Of a stretch of 50,460 bases of DNA, positions 1 to 9,463 are shown piece after piece. The position numbers and the translations under genes are program-made. Every line of letters starts with the position of its first letter. Positions within the stretch are counted from its first letter, which is position 1. The notes under the pieces were generated by a model. That model had not been told where the DNA came from and did not search any database. It saw only the letters and a list, made by a program, of their open reading frames with translations. The stretch is from Lysobacterales bacterium (GTDB lineage Bacteria; Pseudomonadota; Gammaproteobacteria; Xanthomonadales; Xanthomonadaceae): contig JAATFG010000003.1 in NCBI GenBank assembly GCA_015655355.1, forward strand, positions 1-50,460, given 5' to 3'.

Positions 1-1
1 C

Positions 2-1117
2 GATGCGGTCGGCCGCCATCGCGGTTCCGGCATGGGCGGCGGCCACGACGAGCGCGAGCAGACCCTCAACCAGATGCTGGTCGAAATGGACGGCTTCGAG
101 GGCAGCGAAGGGGTGATCGTCATCGCCGCGACCAACCGCGCCGACGTGCTCGACAAGGCGTTGCTGCGCCCGGGCCGCTTCGACCGCCAAGTGATGGTCG
201 GCCTGCCCGACATCAAGGGCCGCGAGCAGATCCTGCACGTGCACATGCGCAAGCTGCCGCTGAGCGACGACGTCAAGGCCGACGTGCTGGCGCGCGGCAC
301 GCCGGGCTTCTCCGGCGCCGATCTGGCCAACCTGTGCAATGAAGCGGCCTTGTTCGCCGCGCGCCGCAACAAGCGCGAAGTGTCGATGCGCGAGTTCGAG
401 GACGCCAAGGACAAGGTCTACATGGGGCCCGAGCGCAAGAGCATGGTGATGCGCGAGGAAGAGCGCCGCGCCACCGCGTACCACGAATCCGGCCACGCGG
501 TGGTGGCGATGTCGCTGCCGACCGCCGACCCGGTGCACAAGGTCACGATCATGCCGCGCGGCATGGCCTTGGGCCTGACCTGGCAATTGCCGGAATTCGA
601 CCGCATCAGCCTGTACAAGGACAAGATGCTGGACGAACTCGCGATCATGTTCGGCGGCCGCATCGCCGAGGAGTTGTTCGTGGGTCGCGTCTCCACCGGC
701 GCATCCAACGACTTCGAGCGCGCTACCGTGATGGCGCGCGGCATGGTCACCCGCTACGGCATGAGCGATGCGCTCGGCACGATGGTCTATGCCGATTCCG
801 ACAGCGGTTACGGCATCCACAACAAGACCATTTCCGAAGCCACCCAGCAGAAGGTCGATGCGGAAATCCGCCGCATCCTCGACGAGCAGTACGCGGTGGC
901 GAAGAACATCCTCGAAGCCAAGCGCGACCGCGTCGAGGCGATGACCGCCGCGCTGATGGAGTGGGAAACCATCGACGCCGAACAGGTCAAGGACATCATG
1001 GAAGGCCGCGCGCCGAAGCCGCCGGCCGATTGGGTCGCCAAGGATGACAAGCCGCAGGACAAGGGCGGCGGTTCCGCGCCGGCCCCGGTCATCGGCGGCC
1101 CCGCGACGCAGGCTTGA
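2..1117 (+). CDS. ftsH: ATP-dependent zinc metalloprotease FtsH (3' part)
   Basis: C-terminal 371 residues of FtsH, the inner-membrane hexameric AAA protease that degrades misassembled membrane proteins and short-lived regulators. The 5' part (membrane segments, Walker A) lies outside the window; the frame opens at base 2 just after Walker B. The second region of homology with its arginine finger, RPGRFDRQV, is at 167-193. The zinc motif HESGH is at 482-496 and the third-ligand segment around SNDFERAT near 704-727. A Pro/Gly/Ala-rich tail ends at TGA 1115-1117, followed by a strong terminator. Its known partners HflK and HflC are encoded about 4 kb downstream. The visible part looks intact. 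Confidence 0.97.
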   Translation, partial: DAVGRHRGSGMGGGHDEREQTLNQMLVEMDGFEGSEGVIVIAATNRADVLDKALLRPGRFDRQVMVGLPDIKGREQILHVHMRKLPLSDDVKADVLARGTPGFSGADLANLCNEAALFAARRNKREVSMREFEDAKDKVYMGPERKSMVMREEERRATAYHESGHAVVAMSLPTADPVHKVTIMPRGMALGLTWQLPEFDRISLYKDKMLDELAIMFGGRIAEELFVGRVSTGASNDFERATVMARGMVTRYGMSDALGTMVYADSDSGYGIHNKTISEATQQKVDAEIRRILDEQYAVAKNILEAKRDRVEAMTAALMEWETIDAEQVKDIMEGRAPKPPADWVAKDDKPQDKGGGSAPAPVIGGPATQA

Positions 1118-1142
1118 CCGCATCGTTGCCAGTTGCATGACG

Positions 1143-1170
1143 AAAGGCCAGACTTTGTCTGGCCTTTTTC
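1143..1170 (+). terminator. Rho-independent terminator after ftsH
   Basis: Perfect 11-bp stem AAAGGCCAGAC / GTCTGGCCTTT with a TTT loop, running into a T tract. It lies 26 bp after the ftsH stop and before the small glycine-zipper gene. Confidence 0.9.
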
Positions 1171-1184
1171 TTTGAGCGAGCCGC

Positions 1185-1358
1185 ATGAACCAGCAACCGC
1201 AAACGCCGCGCAAGAATCCGATGGCGACGGGCATCGGCATTGGTGTCGCGCTGGGCGTGGCCATCGGCATGGCCATGCACAACATCGCGGTAGGCGTTTG
1301 CATAGGCGTGGCATTGGGCGTCGCCATCGGCACGGCCAACAAGAAACGCGGTGGATGA
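1185..1358 (+). CDS. 57-residue glycine-zipper membrane peptide
   Basis: A small ORF, ATG 1185 to TGA 1356-1358, of 57 residues. After a polar start (MNQQPQTPRKNP) come two hydrophobic stretches, each carrying the identical nonapeptide GVALGVAIG (residues 20-28 and 41-49), and a basic end (NKKRGG). GxxxG-like spacing of this kind is typical of glycine-zipper peptides that pack helix to helix in membranes. The stop overlaps the folP start (ATGATG at 1355-1360), so the two are probably translationally coupled. Function is unknown. It is supported by the overlap, the exact internal repeat and the free space between the ftsH terminator and folP. Confidence 0.7.
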   Translation: MNQQPQTPRKNPMATGIGIGVALGVAIGMAMHNIAVGVCIGVALGVAIGTANKKRGG

Positions 1359-2251
1359 TGTTCGATACGACTCCCAAACTCGACTGCAATGGCCGCATCC
1401 TCAGGCTCGACGTGCCGCGCGTGATGGGCATCGTCAACGTCACGCCCGATTCGTTCTCGGATGGCGGCAAGCACGATTCGCCCGATGCCGCCTACGCGCA
1501 CGCGATGCAGCTCGTCGAAGAAGGCGCAGACATCCTCGATATCGGCGGCGAATCCACCCGCCCCGGCGCGGATGAAGTGCCGCTCGATGAAGAGCTGCAT
1601 CGGGTCATTCCGCTGATCGAGCGATTGGCGAAGGCGACGAGCGTTCCGCTCAGCATCGACACCTGCAAGCCCGAGGTGATGCGCGCGGCCGTGAACGCCG
1701 GTGCGCACATCGTCAACGACATTTGCGGCCTGCGCCAGCCCGGCGCGCTCGACGCGGTCGCCGAATTGAAGTTGCCGGTGATCGTCATGCACATGCTTGG
1801 CGAGCCGCGCTCGATGCAGCAGAACCCGCAGTACGACGACGTGGTCGAAGAAGTGCATCGCTTCCTCGCCGAGCGCATCTTCGCCGCGGAGATGGCCGGC
1901 ATCGACAAGAAGAAAATCATCCTAGATCCCGGCTATGGCTTCGGCAAGACCACGCGGCACAATATGACGCTGCTGGCGCAGCAGGCGCGGTTCCTCGATT
2001 TCGGCGTGCCGATTCTCGCCGGCCTGTCGCGCAAGCGCAGCATCGGCGAAATCACCGGGCGCGAAGTGCCGGGCGAACGCGTGTTCGGCTCGGTTGCCGC
2101 GCACCTGATCGCCGCGCAGAACGGCGCGAAAATCCTGCGCGTGCACGACGTCGCCGCCACCGTCGATGCGCTGAAGGTGTGGAGCGCGGTCGCCGCGATT
2201 CCCGCGCCGCGCGTCGACAGGAAACCCGCGATCGTCTGGCCCGATGATTGA
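1358..2251 (+). CDS. folP: Dihydropteroate synthase
   Basis: Cytoplasmic folate-pathway enzyme joining p-aminobenzoate to dihydropterin pyrophosphate; target of sulfonamides. About 297 residues, a normal length. The pterin-site signature [14 protein letters not shown] is at residues 24-37 and [11 protein letters not shown] at 61-71, both complete; SIDTCKPEV and the late GLSRKRSIG loop follow. The frame is open further upstream, but homology starts here and the adjacent ATGs at 1355 and 1358 overlap the stop of the glycine-zipper gene. The 3' end overlaps miaA by 8 bases, so the two are co-translated. Confidence 0.96.
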   Translation: MFDTTPKLDCNGRILRLDVPRVMGIVNVTPDSFSDGGKHDSPDAAYAHAMQLVEEGADILDIGGESTRPGADEVPLDEELHRVIPLIERLAKATSVPLSIDTCKPEVMRAAVNAGAHIVNDICGLRQPGALDAVAELKLPVIVMHMLGEPRSMQQNPQYDDVVEEVHRFLAERIFAAEMAGIDKKKIILDPGYGFGKTTRHNMTLLAQQARFLDFGVPILAGLSRKRSIGEITGREVPGERVFGSVAAHLIAAQNGAKILRVHDVAATVDALKVWSAVAAIPAPRVDRKPAIVWPDD

Positions 2252-3191
2252 TTCACGGCCACCCGCCATCGCCTTGATGGGGCCGACCGCGTCGGGCAAG
2301 TCGGCGCTGGCACTGGAATGGGCGCGGCGTTTCGATGGCGAGATCGTCAGCGTCGATTCGGCGCTGGTCTATCGCGGCCTCGACATCGGCGCGGCCAAGC
2401 CGACGCGCGAGGAGCAGGCGCAGGTTCGCCATCATCTGCTCGACGTGCGTGAGCCGTGGCAGCCGTATTCGGCGGCGGAATTCGCGGGCGACGCCGAGGC
2501 CGCGTTGCGCCGCATTGCCGCACGCGGGAAATTGCCGATCCTCGCCGGCGGTACCGGACTGTATTTTTCCGCATTGTTCGATGGACTTTCGCCGATGCCG
2601 GAGGCCGACGCGGGCGTGCGTGCGGAAATCGCCGCGGAAGCGGAACGTTGCGGCTGGCCGGCCATGCACGTGGTGCTTGCACGAATCGACGCCGGCGCCG
2701 CGGCGAAGATCAAGCCGACCGATCCGCAGCGCATCCAGCGCGCGCTGGAAGTGTTCCGCATTTCCGGCAAGCCGATTTCGCAATGGCAGCGCGAGTCGCA
2801 TGGGCGGAAATTCCCGTTCCGCATGCTCAAGCTGGTGCTGGCGCCGCGCGAACGCAGCGTGCTGCACGAACGCATCGAACGCCGCTTCGATGCGATGCTC
2901 GAAACCGGGTTTCTCGACGAAGTGCACCGCCTGCGCGACATGCCGGAATTGCGCAATCATCCGGCGCCGCTGGATTTGCCGGCGATCCGCGCGGTGGGTT
3001 ATCGCCAGGCATGGGCATTCCTGGACGGGAAAACCACGGCAGGCGAATTCCGCGACAAGGCGATCTTCGCCACGCGGCAACTGGCCAAGCGCCAGCTCAC
3101 TTGGTTGCGCGGCGAGCTGGCTGCACGCTGGTTCGACCCGCAGGCCGAGCGCTCCGGGCTGGACGAGGCGCTGCGGCGCTTCCTCGGCTGA
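2244..3191 (+). CDS. miaA: tRNA dimethylallyltransferase MiaA
   Basis: Transfers a dimethylallyl group to the N6 of A37 in tRNAs reading UNN codons, which supports accurate translation. 315 residues, typical length. The P-loop GPTASGKS is at residues 13-20. [18 protein letters not shown] and the substrate-tunnel segment GGTGLYF follow, and the C-terminal [14 protein letters not shown] is characteristic. It overlaps folP by 8 bases and precedes hfq by 167 bases; miaA-hfq-hflX is a widely conserved gammaproteobacterial order, which supports the calls on both sides. Confidence 0.97.
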   Translation: MIDSRPPAIALMGPTASGKSALALEWARRFDGEIVSVDSALVYRGLDIGAAKPTREEQAQVRHHLLDVREPWQPYSAAEFAGDAEAALRRIAARGKLPILAGGTGLYFSALFDGLSPMPEADAGVRAEIAAEAERCGWPAMHVVLARIDAGAAAKIKPTDPQRIQRALEVFRISGKPISQWQRESHGRKFPFRMLKLVLAPRERSVLHERIERRFDAMLETGFLDEVHRLRDMPELRNHPAPLDLPAIRAVGYRQAWAFLDGKTTAGEFRDKAIFATRQLAKRQLTWLRGELAARWFDPQAERSGLDEALRRFLG

Positions 3192-3358
3192 GCGACCGCC
3201 GTCGAATTCGCGGTGCAGCGTGCGCCGGTTCGCGTTTCGGTGTCTCCATCACTCGCCAATCGCGTCAGGTTGTGTACCATGCTCGGTGGCATCCGTGGGT
3301 CGGCTAGGGACGCGGTGGCGGTGCCAACTACAAGAACAGAAACGAGCGGGAGCGTGTC

Positions 3359-3631
3359 ATGTCCAAGGGGCAATCGTTGCAGGACCCATTTCTCAACGCG
3401 CTGCGGCGCGAGCGTGTGCCGGTGTCGGTCTATCTGGTCAACGGCATCAAGTTGCAGGGCACGATCGAATCCTTCGATCAGTTCGTGGTGCTGCTGCGCA
3501 ATACCGTGAGCCAGATGGTGTACAAGCACGCCATTTCCACCGTGGTGCCGTCGCGCAACGTGCGCATGGGACCGGGCGGCGGCTCGGCCTCGGCCGACGA
3601 GGACGAAGGCGAGGCCGAAACGGCCGAGTGA
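3359..3631 (+). CDS. hfq: RNA chaperone Hfq
   Basis: Sm-like hexameric RNA chaperone that pairs small RNAs with mRNAs. 90 residues. The N-terminal [19 protein letters not shown] and the Sm1 motif ([18 protein letters not shown]) are canonical; the Sm2 motif [12 protein letters not shown] follows. The C-terminal tail is short and strongly acidic ([11 protein letters not shown]), unlike the longer E. coli tail. A Shine-Dalgarno-like GGGAG lies about 8 bases before the ATG. The gene sits between miaA and hflX in the usual order. Confidence 0.97.
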   Translation: MSKGQSLQDPFLNALRRERVPVSVYLVNGIKLQGTIESFDQFVVLLRNTVSQMVYKHAISTVVPSRNVRMGPGGGSASADEDEGEAETAE

Positions 3632-3640
3632 TCGGCTGTT

Positions 3641-3779
3641 CCCTCTCCCCTTCGTGGGAGAGGGTGCCTCGAAGGGGTGGGAGAGGGGGCACGAGCGCAG
3701 CGAGTGTTGCTCGAAAAGCCGATTTCTCTATTCTGCGCGCCTTGTGCGCAGTCCCTCTCCCATGAAGGGGTGAGGGGAG
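3641..3779. repeat. Intergenic palindromic repeat, CCCTCTCCC family
   Basis: Between hfq and hflX. CCCTCTCCCC (3641-3650) pairs with TGGGAGAGGG (3655-3664), followed by a second G-rich arm near 3681-3690 and another CCCTCTCCC at 3753-3761 with TGAGGGG after it. Similar C-rich/G-rich hairpins lie near 29233, 35370 and 38833, all between genes. They look like dispersed REP-type elements; some may also end transcripts. Confidence 0.65.
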
Positions 3780-3818
3780 CAGCATTGATTTTCGCCGATT
3801 TGCCCCAATACTGGGCAA

Positions 3819-5138
3819 ATGTTTGAACGCTCGAAAAAAGGCGAACACGCCCTGTTGATCCAGCCGCACAGCGGCCCGTTGGCCGACGACGTGGCCGAAG
3901 AGTTCGCCGAGCTGGCGCGCTCGGCCGGCGCGACGATCGCGGCAACGCTGCCGGCGCGCATCGACCGGCCCAATCCGTCGACGCTGATCGGCTCCGGCAA
4001 GCTGGAAGAAGCCAAGGCCGTCGCCGATGCCAGCGATGCGGATCTGGTGCTGGTCAATTTCCCGCTCTCGCCCGGCCAGGAGCGCAACCTCGAAAAGGCC
4101 TTGCAGCGCCGCGTGCTCGACCGCACCGGGCTGATCCTCGACATCTTCGCCCAGCGTGCGCGTTCGCACGAAGGCAAGCTGCAGGTCGAACTGGCGCAGT
4201 TGAAGCACATGGCCACGCGCCTCGTGCGCGGCTGGACCCACTTGGAGCGCCAGCGCGGCGGTTCGATCGGCCTGCGCGGCCCCGGCGAAACCCAGCTCGA
4301 AACCGACCGCCGCCTGCTGCAGAAGCGCGTCGAGCAGTTGCAGAAGCGGCTGGAGAAAGTCGAAGTGCAGCGCACCCAGATGCGTCGTGCGCGCGTGCGC
4401 AGCGAATTGCCGCGGGTGGCCCTGGTCGGCTACACCAATGCGGGCAAGTCCACGCTGTTCAACACGCTCACCGGCGCCGAAGCGTATGCGGCCGACCAGT
4501 TGTTCGCCACGCTCGACCCGACGGTGCGCCGCATCGAGCTTCCCGGCGGCGGCGTGGTGCTGGCCGATACGGTCGGTTTCGTCCGCGACTTGCCGCACGA
4601 ACTGGTCGCTGCGTTCCGTTCCACCCTGAGCGAAGCGCGTGAAGCCGACTTGCTGCTGCACGTGGTCGATGCCGCCGACCCGCTGCGCGACGAACGCATC
4701 GCCCAGGTCGACGAAGTGCTGGCCGAAATCGGCGCCGGCGAGTTGCCGCAGTTGCTGGTGTTCAACAAGATCGACCGCATCGAGGACGCGAAGCCGCGCC
4801 ACGACGTTCCGGGCGAAGGGCATGAACGCGTATGGATTTCCGCGCGCGACGGCGACGGCATCGCGCTGCTGCGCGACGTGCTCGGCCAGCGTCTTGGGTT
4901 CCAGCGCGTGCGCGGCGAATTGCGCCTGTCGAACGGTGCCGGGCGTTTGCGTTCGCGCCTGCACGAACTTGGCGCGATCGTCGGCGAGGTGCATGACGAA
5001 CACGGCTGGCATCTGCAGCTCGACCTGGCGCTTTCCGACGCGCAGCGCCTCGCCGCACAGGCCGGGGGACACGCGCTGGAAGCGCTGTTGCCGCCGGCCG
5101 ATGTGGCCGAATGGGAACGCGACCGCGTCGGCGTTTAG
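3819..5138 (+). CDS. hflX: Ribosome-associated GTPase HflX
   Basis: GTPase that binds and splits stalled ribosomes, for example under heat stress. 439 residues. The HflX N-terminal domain covers about 1-190 with LDRTGLILDIFAQRA and the loop GPGETQLETDRR. The G domain has G1 GYTNAGKS (204-211), G3 DTVGF (250-254) and G4 NKID (316-319). The ATG lies inside the right arm of a perfect inverted repeat (3798-3820) and no good Shine-Dalgarno is visible, so initiation may be weak or controlled. It is followed after 60 bases by hflK. Confidence 0.96.
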   Translation: MFERSKKGEHALLIQPHSGPLADDVAEEFAELARSAGATIAATLPARIDRPNPSTLIGSGKLEEAKAVADASDADLVLVNFPLSPGQERNLEKALQRRVLDRTGLILDIFAQRARSHEGKLQVELAQLKHMATRLVRGWTHLERQRGGSIGLRGPGETQLETDRRLLQKRVEQLQKRLEKVEVQRTQMRRARVRSELPRVALVGYTNAGKSTLFNTLTGAEAYAADQLFATLDPTVRRIELPGGGVVLADTVGFVRDLPHELVAAFRSTLSEAREADLLLHVVDAADPLRDERIAQVDEVLAEIGAGELPQLLVFNKIDRIEDAKPRHDVPGEGHERVWISARDGDGIALLRDVLGQRLGFQRVRGELRLSNGAGRLRSRLHELGAIVGEVHDEHGWHLQLDLALSDAQRLAAQAGGHALEALLPPADVAEWERDRVGV

Positions 5139-5146
5139 CCGCGGCC

Positions 5147-5155
5147 TGCTAGAAT
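5147..5155 (+). promoter_or_regulatory. Extended -10 promoter upstream of hflK
   Basis: TGCTAGAAT matches an extended -10 (TGn + TAGAAT, 5 of 6 bases of TATAAT). It lies just after the hflX stop and 44 bases before the chosen hflK start. No convincing -35 is seen, which is acceptable for an extended -10 promoter. It may give hflKC their own transcript. Confidence 0.45.
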
Positions 5156-5198
5156 CGGACAGTCTTTCATCGAATCTGCATTGGTCTCTGGATACGGC

Positions 5199-6356
5199 AT
5201 GGCCTGGAACACACCTGGCAGCAGCGGCCCCGGCAATGGTGGCGGCAATGGCAACGACAACCCGAATCCGTGGCCGCCGCGGCGCAAGAAGCCGGGCAAT
5301 CCGCTGGACGAGCTTCTCGCGCGCCTGCGCCAACTGTTCGACGGCAAGGGGGGCTGGTGGCGTTGGCTCGCCATCGTGGTGGTCGTGCTGCTGCTGTTCT
5401 CCAGCTTCAAGCTGATCGGCGAACAGCAGCGCGGCGTGGTGCTGCGCTTCGGCCGCTTCGCCCGCATCATGCAGCCCGGCCCCAACTTCAAGTGGCCGTG
5501 GCCGGTCGAGATGGTGAAGAAGATCGACGCGACCTCGGTGCGCACCTTCGGCAATACCGTGCCGGTGCTGACCAACGACGAGAACATCGTCATCGTCTCG
5601 CTCAACGTGCAATATCAAGTGGCCGACGCGAAGGAATACGCGTTCGGCACCCGCGATGCGGACGAAGTGCTGAAGCAGGCCGCGCAAAGCGCGTTGCGCG
5701 AGCAGGTCGGGCGCGCGCCGCTGGACACCGTGCTCGGCGCGCGCGGTCCGCTGGCCGCGGCGGCGAAGGAGCGCTTGCAGGAATCGCTCAATGCCTACCA
5801 CACCGGATTGGTCGTGACCGAGTTGAATCTGCCCGACGCGCGTCCGCCGGAGGAAGTGAAACCGGCCTTCGACGAAGTGAATTCCGCGCAGCAGGTCAAG
5901 GATCGCCTGGTCAACGAAGCCAATGCCTACGCGGCGCAAGTGGTGCCGGAGGCGCGCGGCGAAGCGGCCAAGCGTCGCGCCGGCGCCGAAGGCTACCGGC
6001 AGAGCATCGTCGCCAAGGCCGAGGGCGACGCCAGCCGCTACAGCCAGATTTACGCCGAGTACAAGGCCGCGCCGGAAGTGACCCGCAAGCGCCTGTGGCT
6101 GGAAACCGTGCAGCAGGTGCTGGCGCAGAACCGCAAGGTGGTCGGTGGCGACGGCAAGCAGCTGATCTACGTGCCGATGCCTGCCGCCGCGCCGGCGCAG
6201 CAGGCATCGCCGCAAGCGTCGTCTTCGCCGCCGCCACCCGCGCCGACCCAGCCGTTGCCGGCGACAGTGTTGCCAACGCTGGATGCGACGATGCAGGACG
6301 ACTCCACCCAAAACGGCGGCAACGCCCGGCCGACGCGGCCGACCACGCGGGAGTGA
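5199..6356 (+). CDS. hflK: FtsH-modulating SPFH membrane protein HflK
   Basis: Forms with HflC the large periplasm-facing cage that encloses and tunes FtsH. 385 residues from ATG 5199 (MAWNTPGSSG, the usual HflK start); an in-frame TTG at 5181 is less likely. A Gly/Asn/Pro-rich cytoplasmic head is followed by one membrane segment (about 53-70) and a band-7/SPFH domain starting GEQQRGVVLRFGR. A long Ala/Glu-rich helical region follows. The C-terminal tail is rich in Pro, Ser and Ala. hflC follows after 9 bases. Confidence 0.96.
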   Translation: MAWNTPGSSGPGNGGGNGNDNPNPWPPRRKKPGNPLDELLARLRQLFDGKGGWWRWLAIVVVVLLLFSSFKLIGEQQRGVVLRFGRFARIMQPGPNFKWPWPVEMVKKIDATSVRTFGNTVPVLTNDENIVIVSLNVQYQVADAKEYAFGTRDADEVLKQAAQSALREQVGRAPLDTVLGARGPLAAAAKERLQESLNAYHTGLVVTELNLPDARPPEEVKPAFDEVNSAQQVKDRLVNEANAYAAQVVPEARGEAAKRRAGAEGYRQSIVAKAEGDASRYSQIYAEYKAAPEVTRKRLWLETVQQVLAQNRKVVGGDGKQLIYVPMPAAAPAQQASPQASSSPPPPAPTQPLPATVLPTLDATMQDDSTQNGGNARPTRPTTRE

Positions 6357-6365
6357 GGTGAGGAC

Positions 6366-7229
6366 ATGAAGCTTCCCGGAATCATCGTCATCGCCGTGGT
6401 CGTGCTGGTCGGCCTGTTCGGCTCGGTCTACCAGGTGCGCGAGGACCAGACCGCGCTGGTGTTGAACCTCGGCAAGGTGGTGCGCTACGACGTGCCGCCG
6501 GGCCTGCATTTCAAGATCCCGCTGCTGGAAACGGCGCGCGTGTTCGACCGCCGCTTCAAGGTGCTGGAGACCCAGCCGGAGCGCTACCTCACCTCCGAAC
6601 GCAAGGACGTCAGCATCGATTTCTTCGCGATCGGCTACATCTCGGATGTGCGCGCGTTCTACCGCGCCACCGGCGGCGAGGAGCGCGTGGCCGAATCGCG
6701 GCTGGAACCGATCATCGCCAATGCGCTGCGCAACCAGATCAACGCGCGCACCTTGCAGCAACTGGTGTCCGGCGACCGCGACGAGATCGTCGCCTCGCAG
6801 CTCAAGAACATCAACGACGGCGCGAAGACGCTGGGCGTGAACATCGTCGACCTGCGCCTGAAGCAGATCGACCTGCCGACCGATTCGCAGGTCATCACCG
6901 ACGTGTACGCGCGGATGAGCGCGCAGCGCAAGCAGGTGGCGAGCAAGTTGCGCGCCGAAGGCGAGGAGCAGGCGCGCACGATCCGCGCCGGGGCCGATCG
7001 CGACGCGCAGGTGATCGTGGCCGACGCCGAGCGGGATGCGCAGCGCGCGCGTGGCGAGGGCGATGCGCAGGCGACGAAGATCTATGCCGATGCGAGCAAG
7101 GCCGATCCGGGTTTCTACGCGTTCTACCGCAGCCTCGAAGCCTACCGCGGCGCCTTCGGCGACGGCGGCAGCGTGATCGTGCTGGACAAAAGCGACCCGT
7201 TCCTGCAATACCTGAAGTCCGACAGGTAG
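6366..7229 (+). CDS. hflC: FtsH-modulating SPFH membrane protein HflC
   Basis: Partner of HflK in the HflKC cage around FtsH. 287 residues: one N-terminal membrane segment (about 4-20), then the SPFH domain (REDQTALVLNLGKVVRYD) and the charged helix with REDA-like repeats (ADRDAQVIVADAERDAQRA). The C-terminal segment FYAFYRSLEAYRGAF is typical of the family. It follows hflK closely and is followed by tandem hairpins. The DUF2065 gene often seen between hflC and purA in related bacteria is not present here. Confidence 0.96.
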   Translation: MKLPGIIVIAVVVLVGLFGSVYQVREDQTALVLNLGKVVRYDVPPGLHFKIPLLETARVFDRRFKVLETQPERYLTSERKDVSIDFFAIGYISDVRAFYRATGGEERVAESRLEPIIANALRNQINARTLQQLVSGDRDEIVASQLKNINDGAKTLGVNIVDLRLKQIDLPTDSQVITDVYARMSAQRKQVASKLRAEGEEQARTIRAGADRDAQVIVADAERDAQRARGEGDAQATKIYADASKADPGFYAFYRSLEAYRGAFGDGGSVIVLDKSDPFLQYLKSDR

Positions 7230-7293
7230 GCGCGGCGGACGCGCCCCCCGCATCTTTTCCCGCAGGCGGGGAAAGTTTCCTGTAAAATCTCCG

Positions 7294-7325
7294 AAAGCCG
7301 GCCGGACGAAAGTCCGCCGGCTTTT
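7294..7325 (+). terminator. Hairpin terminator between hflC and purA
   Basis: Long stem AAAGCCGGC-GGAC / GTCC-GCCGGCTTT with a GAAA tetraloop and one bulged C, ending in TTTT. A second, less perfect hairpin (CTTTTCCCGC / GCGGGGAAAG) lies just upstream at 7252-7273. It probably ends the hflKC transcript. A TAAAAT at 7283-7288 makes a leader hairpin of purA a less likely alternative. Confidence 0.75.
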
Positions 7326-7470
7326 GCATGCTTTTGAACAAGCTCGTCGTCTGGAGCGCGCGCGGCCGAGGCTTCCCCGATGGAGGCGTCAACATGCTGC
7401 AACCGCAACCGGATACACAATCAGTCACTCACTTCCAACGCGGCCCCGATGGCCGCACATCAGGAGTTGA

Positions 7471-8766
<1,296 letters not shown>

Positions 8767-8787
8767 GTCGCATTTGACGCGTTGAAG

Positions 8788-8813
8788 AAAAAGCCCGCGT
8801 TTGCGGGCTTTTT
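8788..8813. terminator. Bidirectional terminator between purA and the yaeQ-like gene
   Basis: Perfect AAAAAGCCCGC / GCGGGCTTTTT stem with a GTTT loop and A/T tracts on both sides. It lies between two convergent genes and can serve both strands. Confidence 0.92.
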
Positions 8814-8845
8814 CGTGGCGCCTGTCCGGGCTTCCTGGCTGCCGG

Positions 8846-9403
8846 TCAAATCCCCGGGTTGCTTGCCGCCAGGCGCGTACGCGGGGTCAGCGCAATGCTG
8901 CCGGCATCGCCCATCAGTTGCAGCTCGCCATCCTGGATCAGCACGGAGAAGCGCATGTTGCGCTCGATGAGCGCCGCCAGCTGTTCGACCACGGCGGCAT
9001 CGATGTCGATCACGCTGAGATTGTTCAGGCGCGACAGCGCAGCGGCTTGCTTGTCCCACCACAGGTCGCTGGCACGGCCGGCGTAATTGACCACGATGAC
9101 GTGGCGTGCCCGCCCGCAGGCCTTGCGGACGCGTGATTCGTCTGGCTGGCCCAGGTCGATCCACTGTTCGATCAGCCCGGTGTAGTCGCGCCGCCAGAGG
9201 TCGGGTTCTTCTTCGTTGCTCAGGCCCCTGCCGAATTCAAGGCGTTCGTTGGCGAACAGGGCGAAGGCGACCAGCCGCACCATCAGCCGTTGATCGGTCT
9301 CCGAGGGATGCTGGGCCAGGACGAGGGGATACGTCGCGTAGTGGTGTCGATCCATGTCGTTGAGCTGGAGTTCGACCTTGACCACGGTCGCCTTGAGCGC
9401 CAT
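8846..9403 (-). CDS. yaeQ: YaeQ family protein
   Basis: 185 residues from the start MALKATVVKVELQL; the open frame extends 12 codons further but the family begins here. Family features are visible: HHYATYPLVLAQHPSETDQRLM near the start, then DEPDLWRRDYTG-like acidic and aromatic residues, the basic segment RKACGRARHV and WWDKQ. YaeQ proteins have a fold related to PD-(D/E)XK nucleases; their cellular role is unclear (early reports linked E. coli YaeQ to RfaH function). Downstream of the GH92 gene on the same strand, spacing 60 bases. Confidence 0.9.
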   Translation of the reverse strand: MALKATVVKVELQLNDMDRHHYATYPLVLAQHPSETDQRLMVRLVAFALFANERLEFGRGLSNEEEPDLWRRDYTGLIEQWIDLGQPDESRVRKACGRARHVIVVNYAGRASDLWWDKQAAALSRLNNLSVIDIDAAVVEQLAALIERNMRFSVLIQDGELQLMGDAGSIALTPRTRLAASNPGI

Positions 9404-9463
9404 GTGCGGATGCCTTGGGGCGGAATGAGAGGCCTGCATTCTAGGGGCTTGGCACGCAAGCGG

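Noticed and set aside
3447-7253. A 1268-codon open frame on the minus strand
   Set aside because: It lies antisense to hflX, hflK and hflC; its Arg/His/Leu-rich sequence is a shadow of high-GC codon use.
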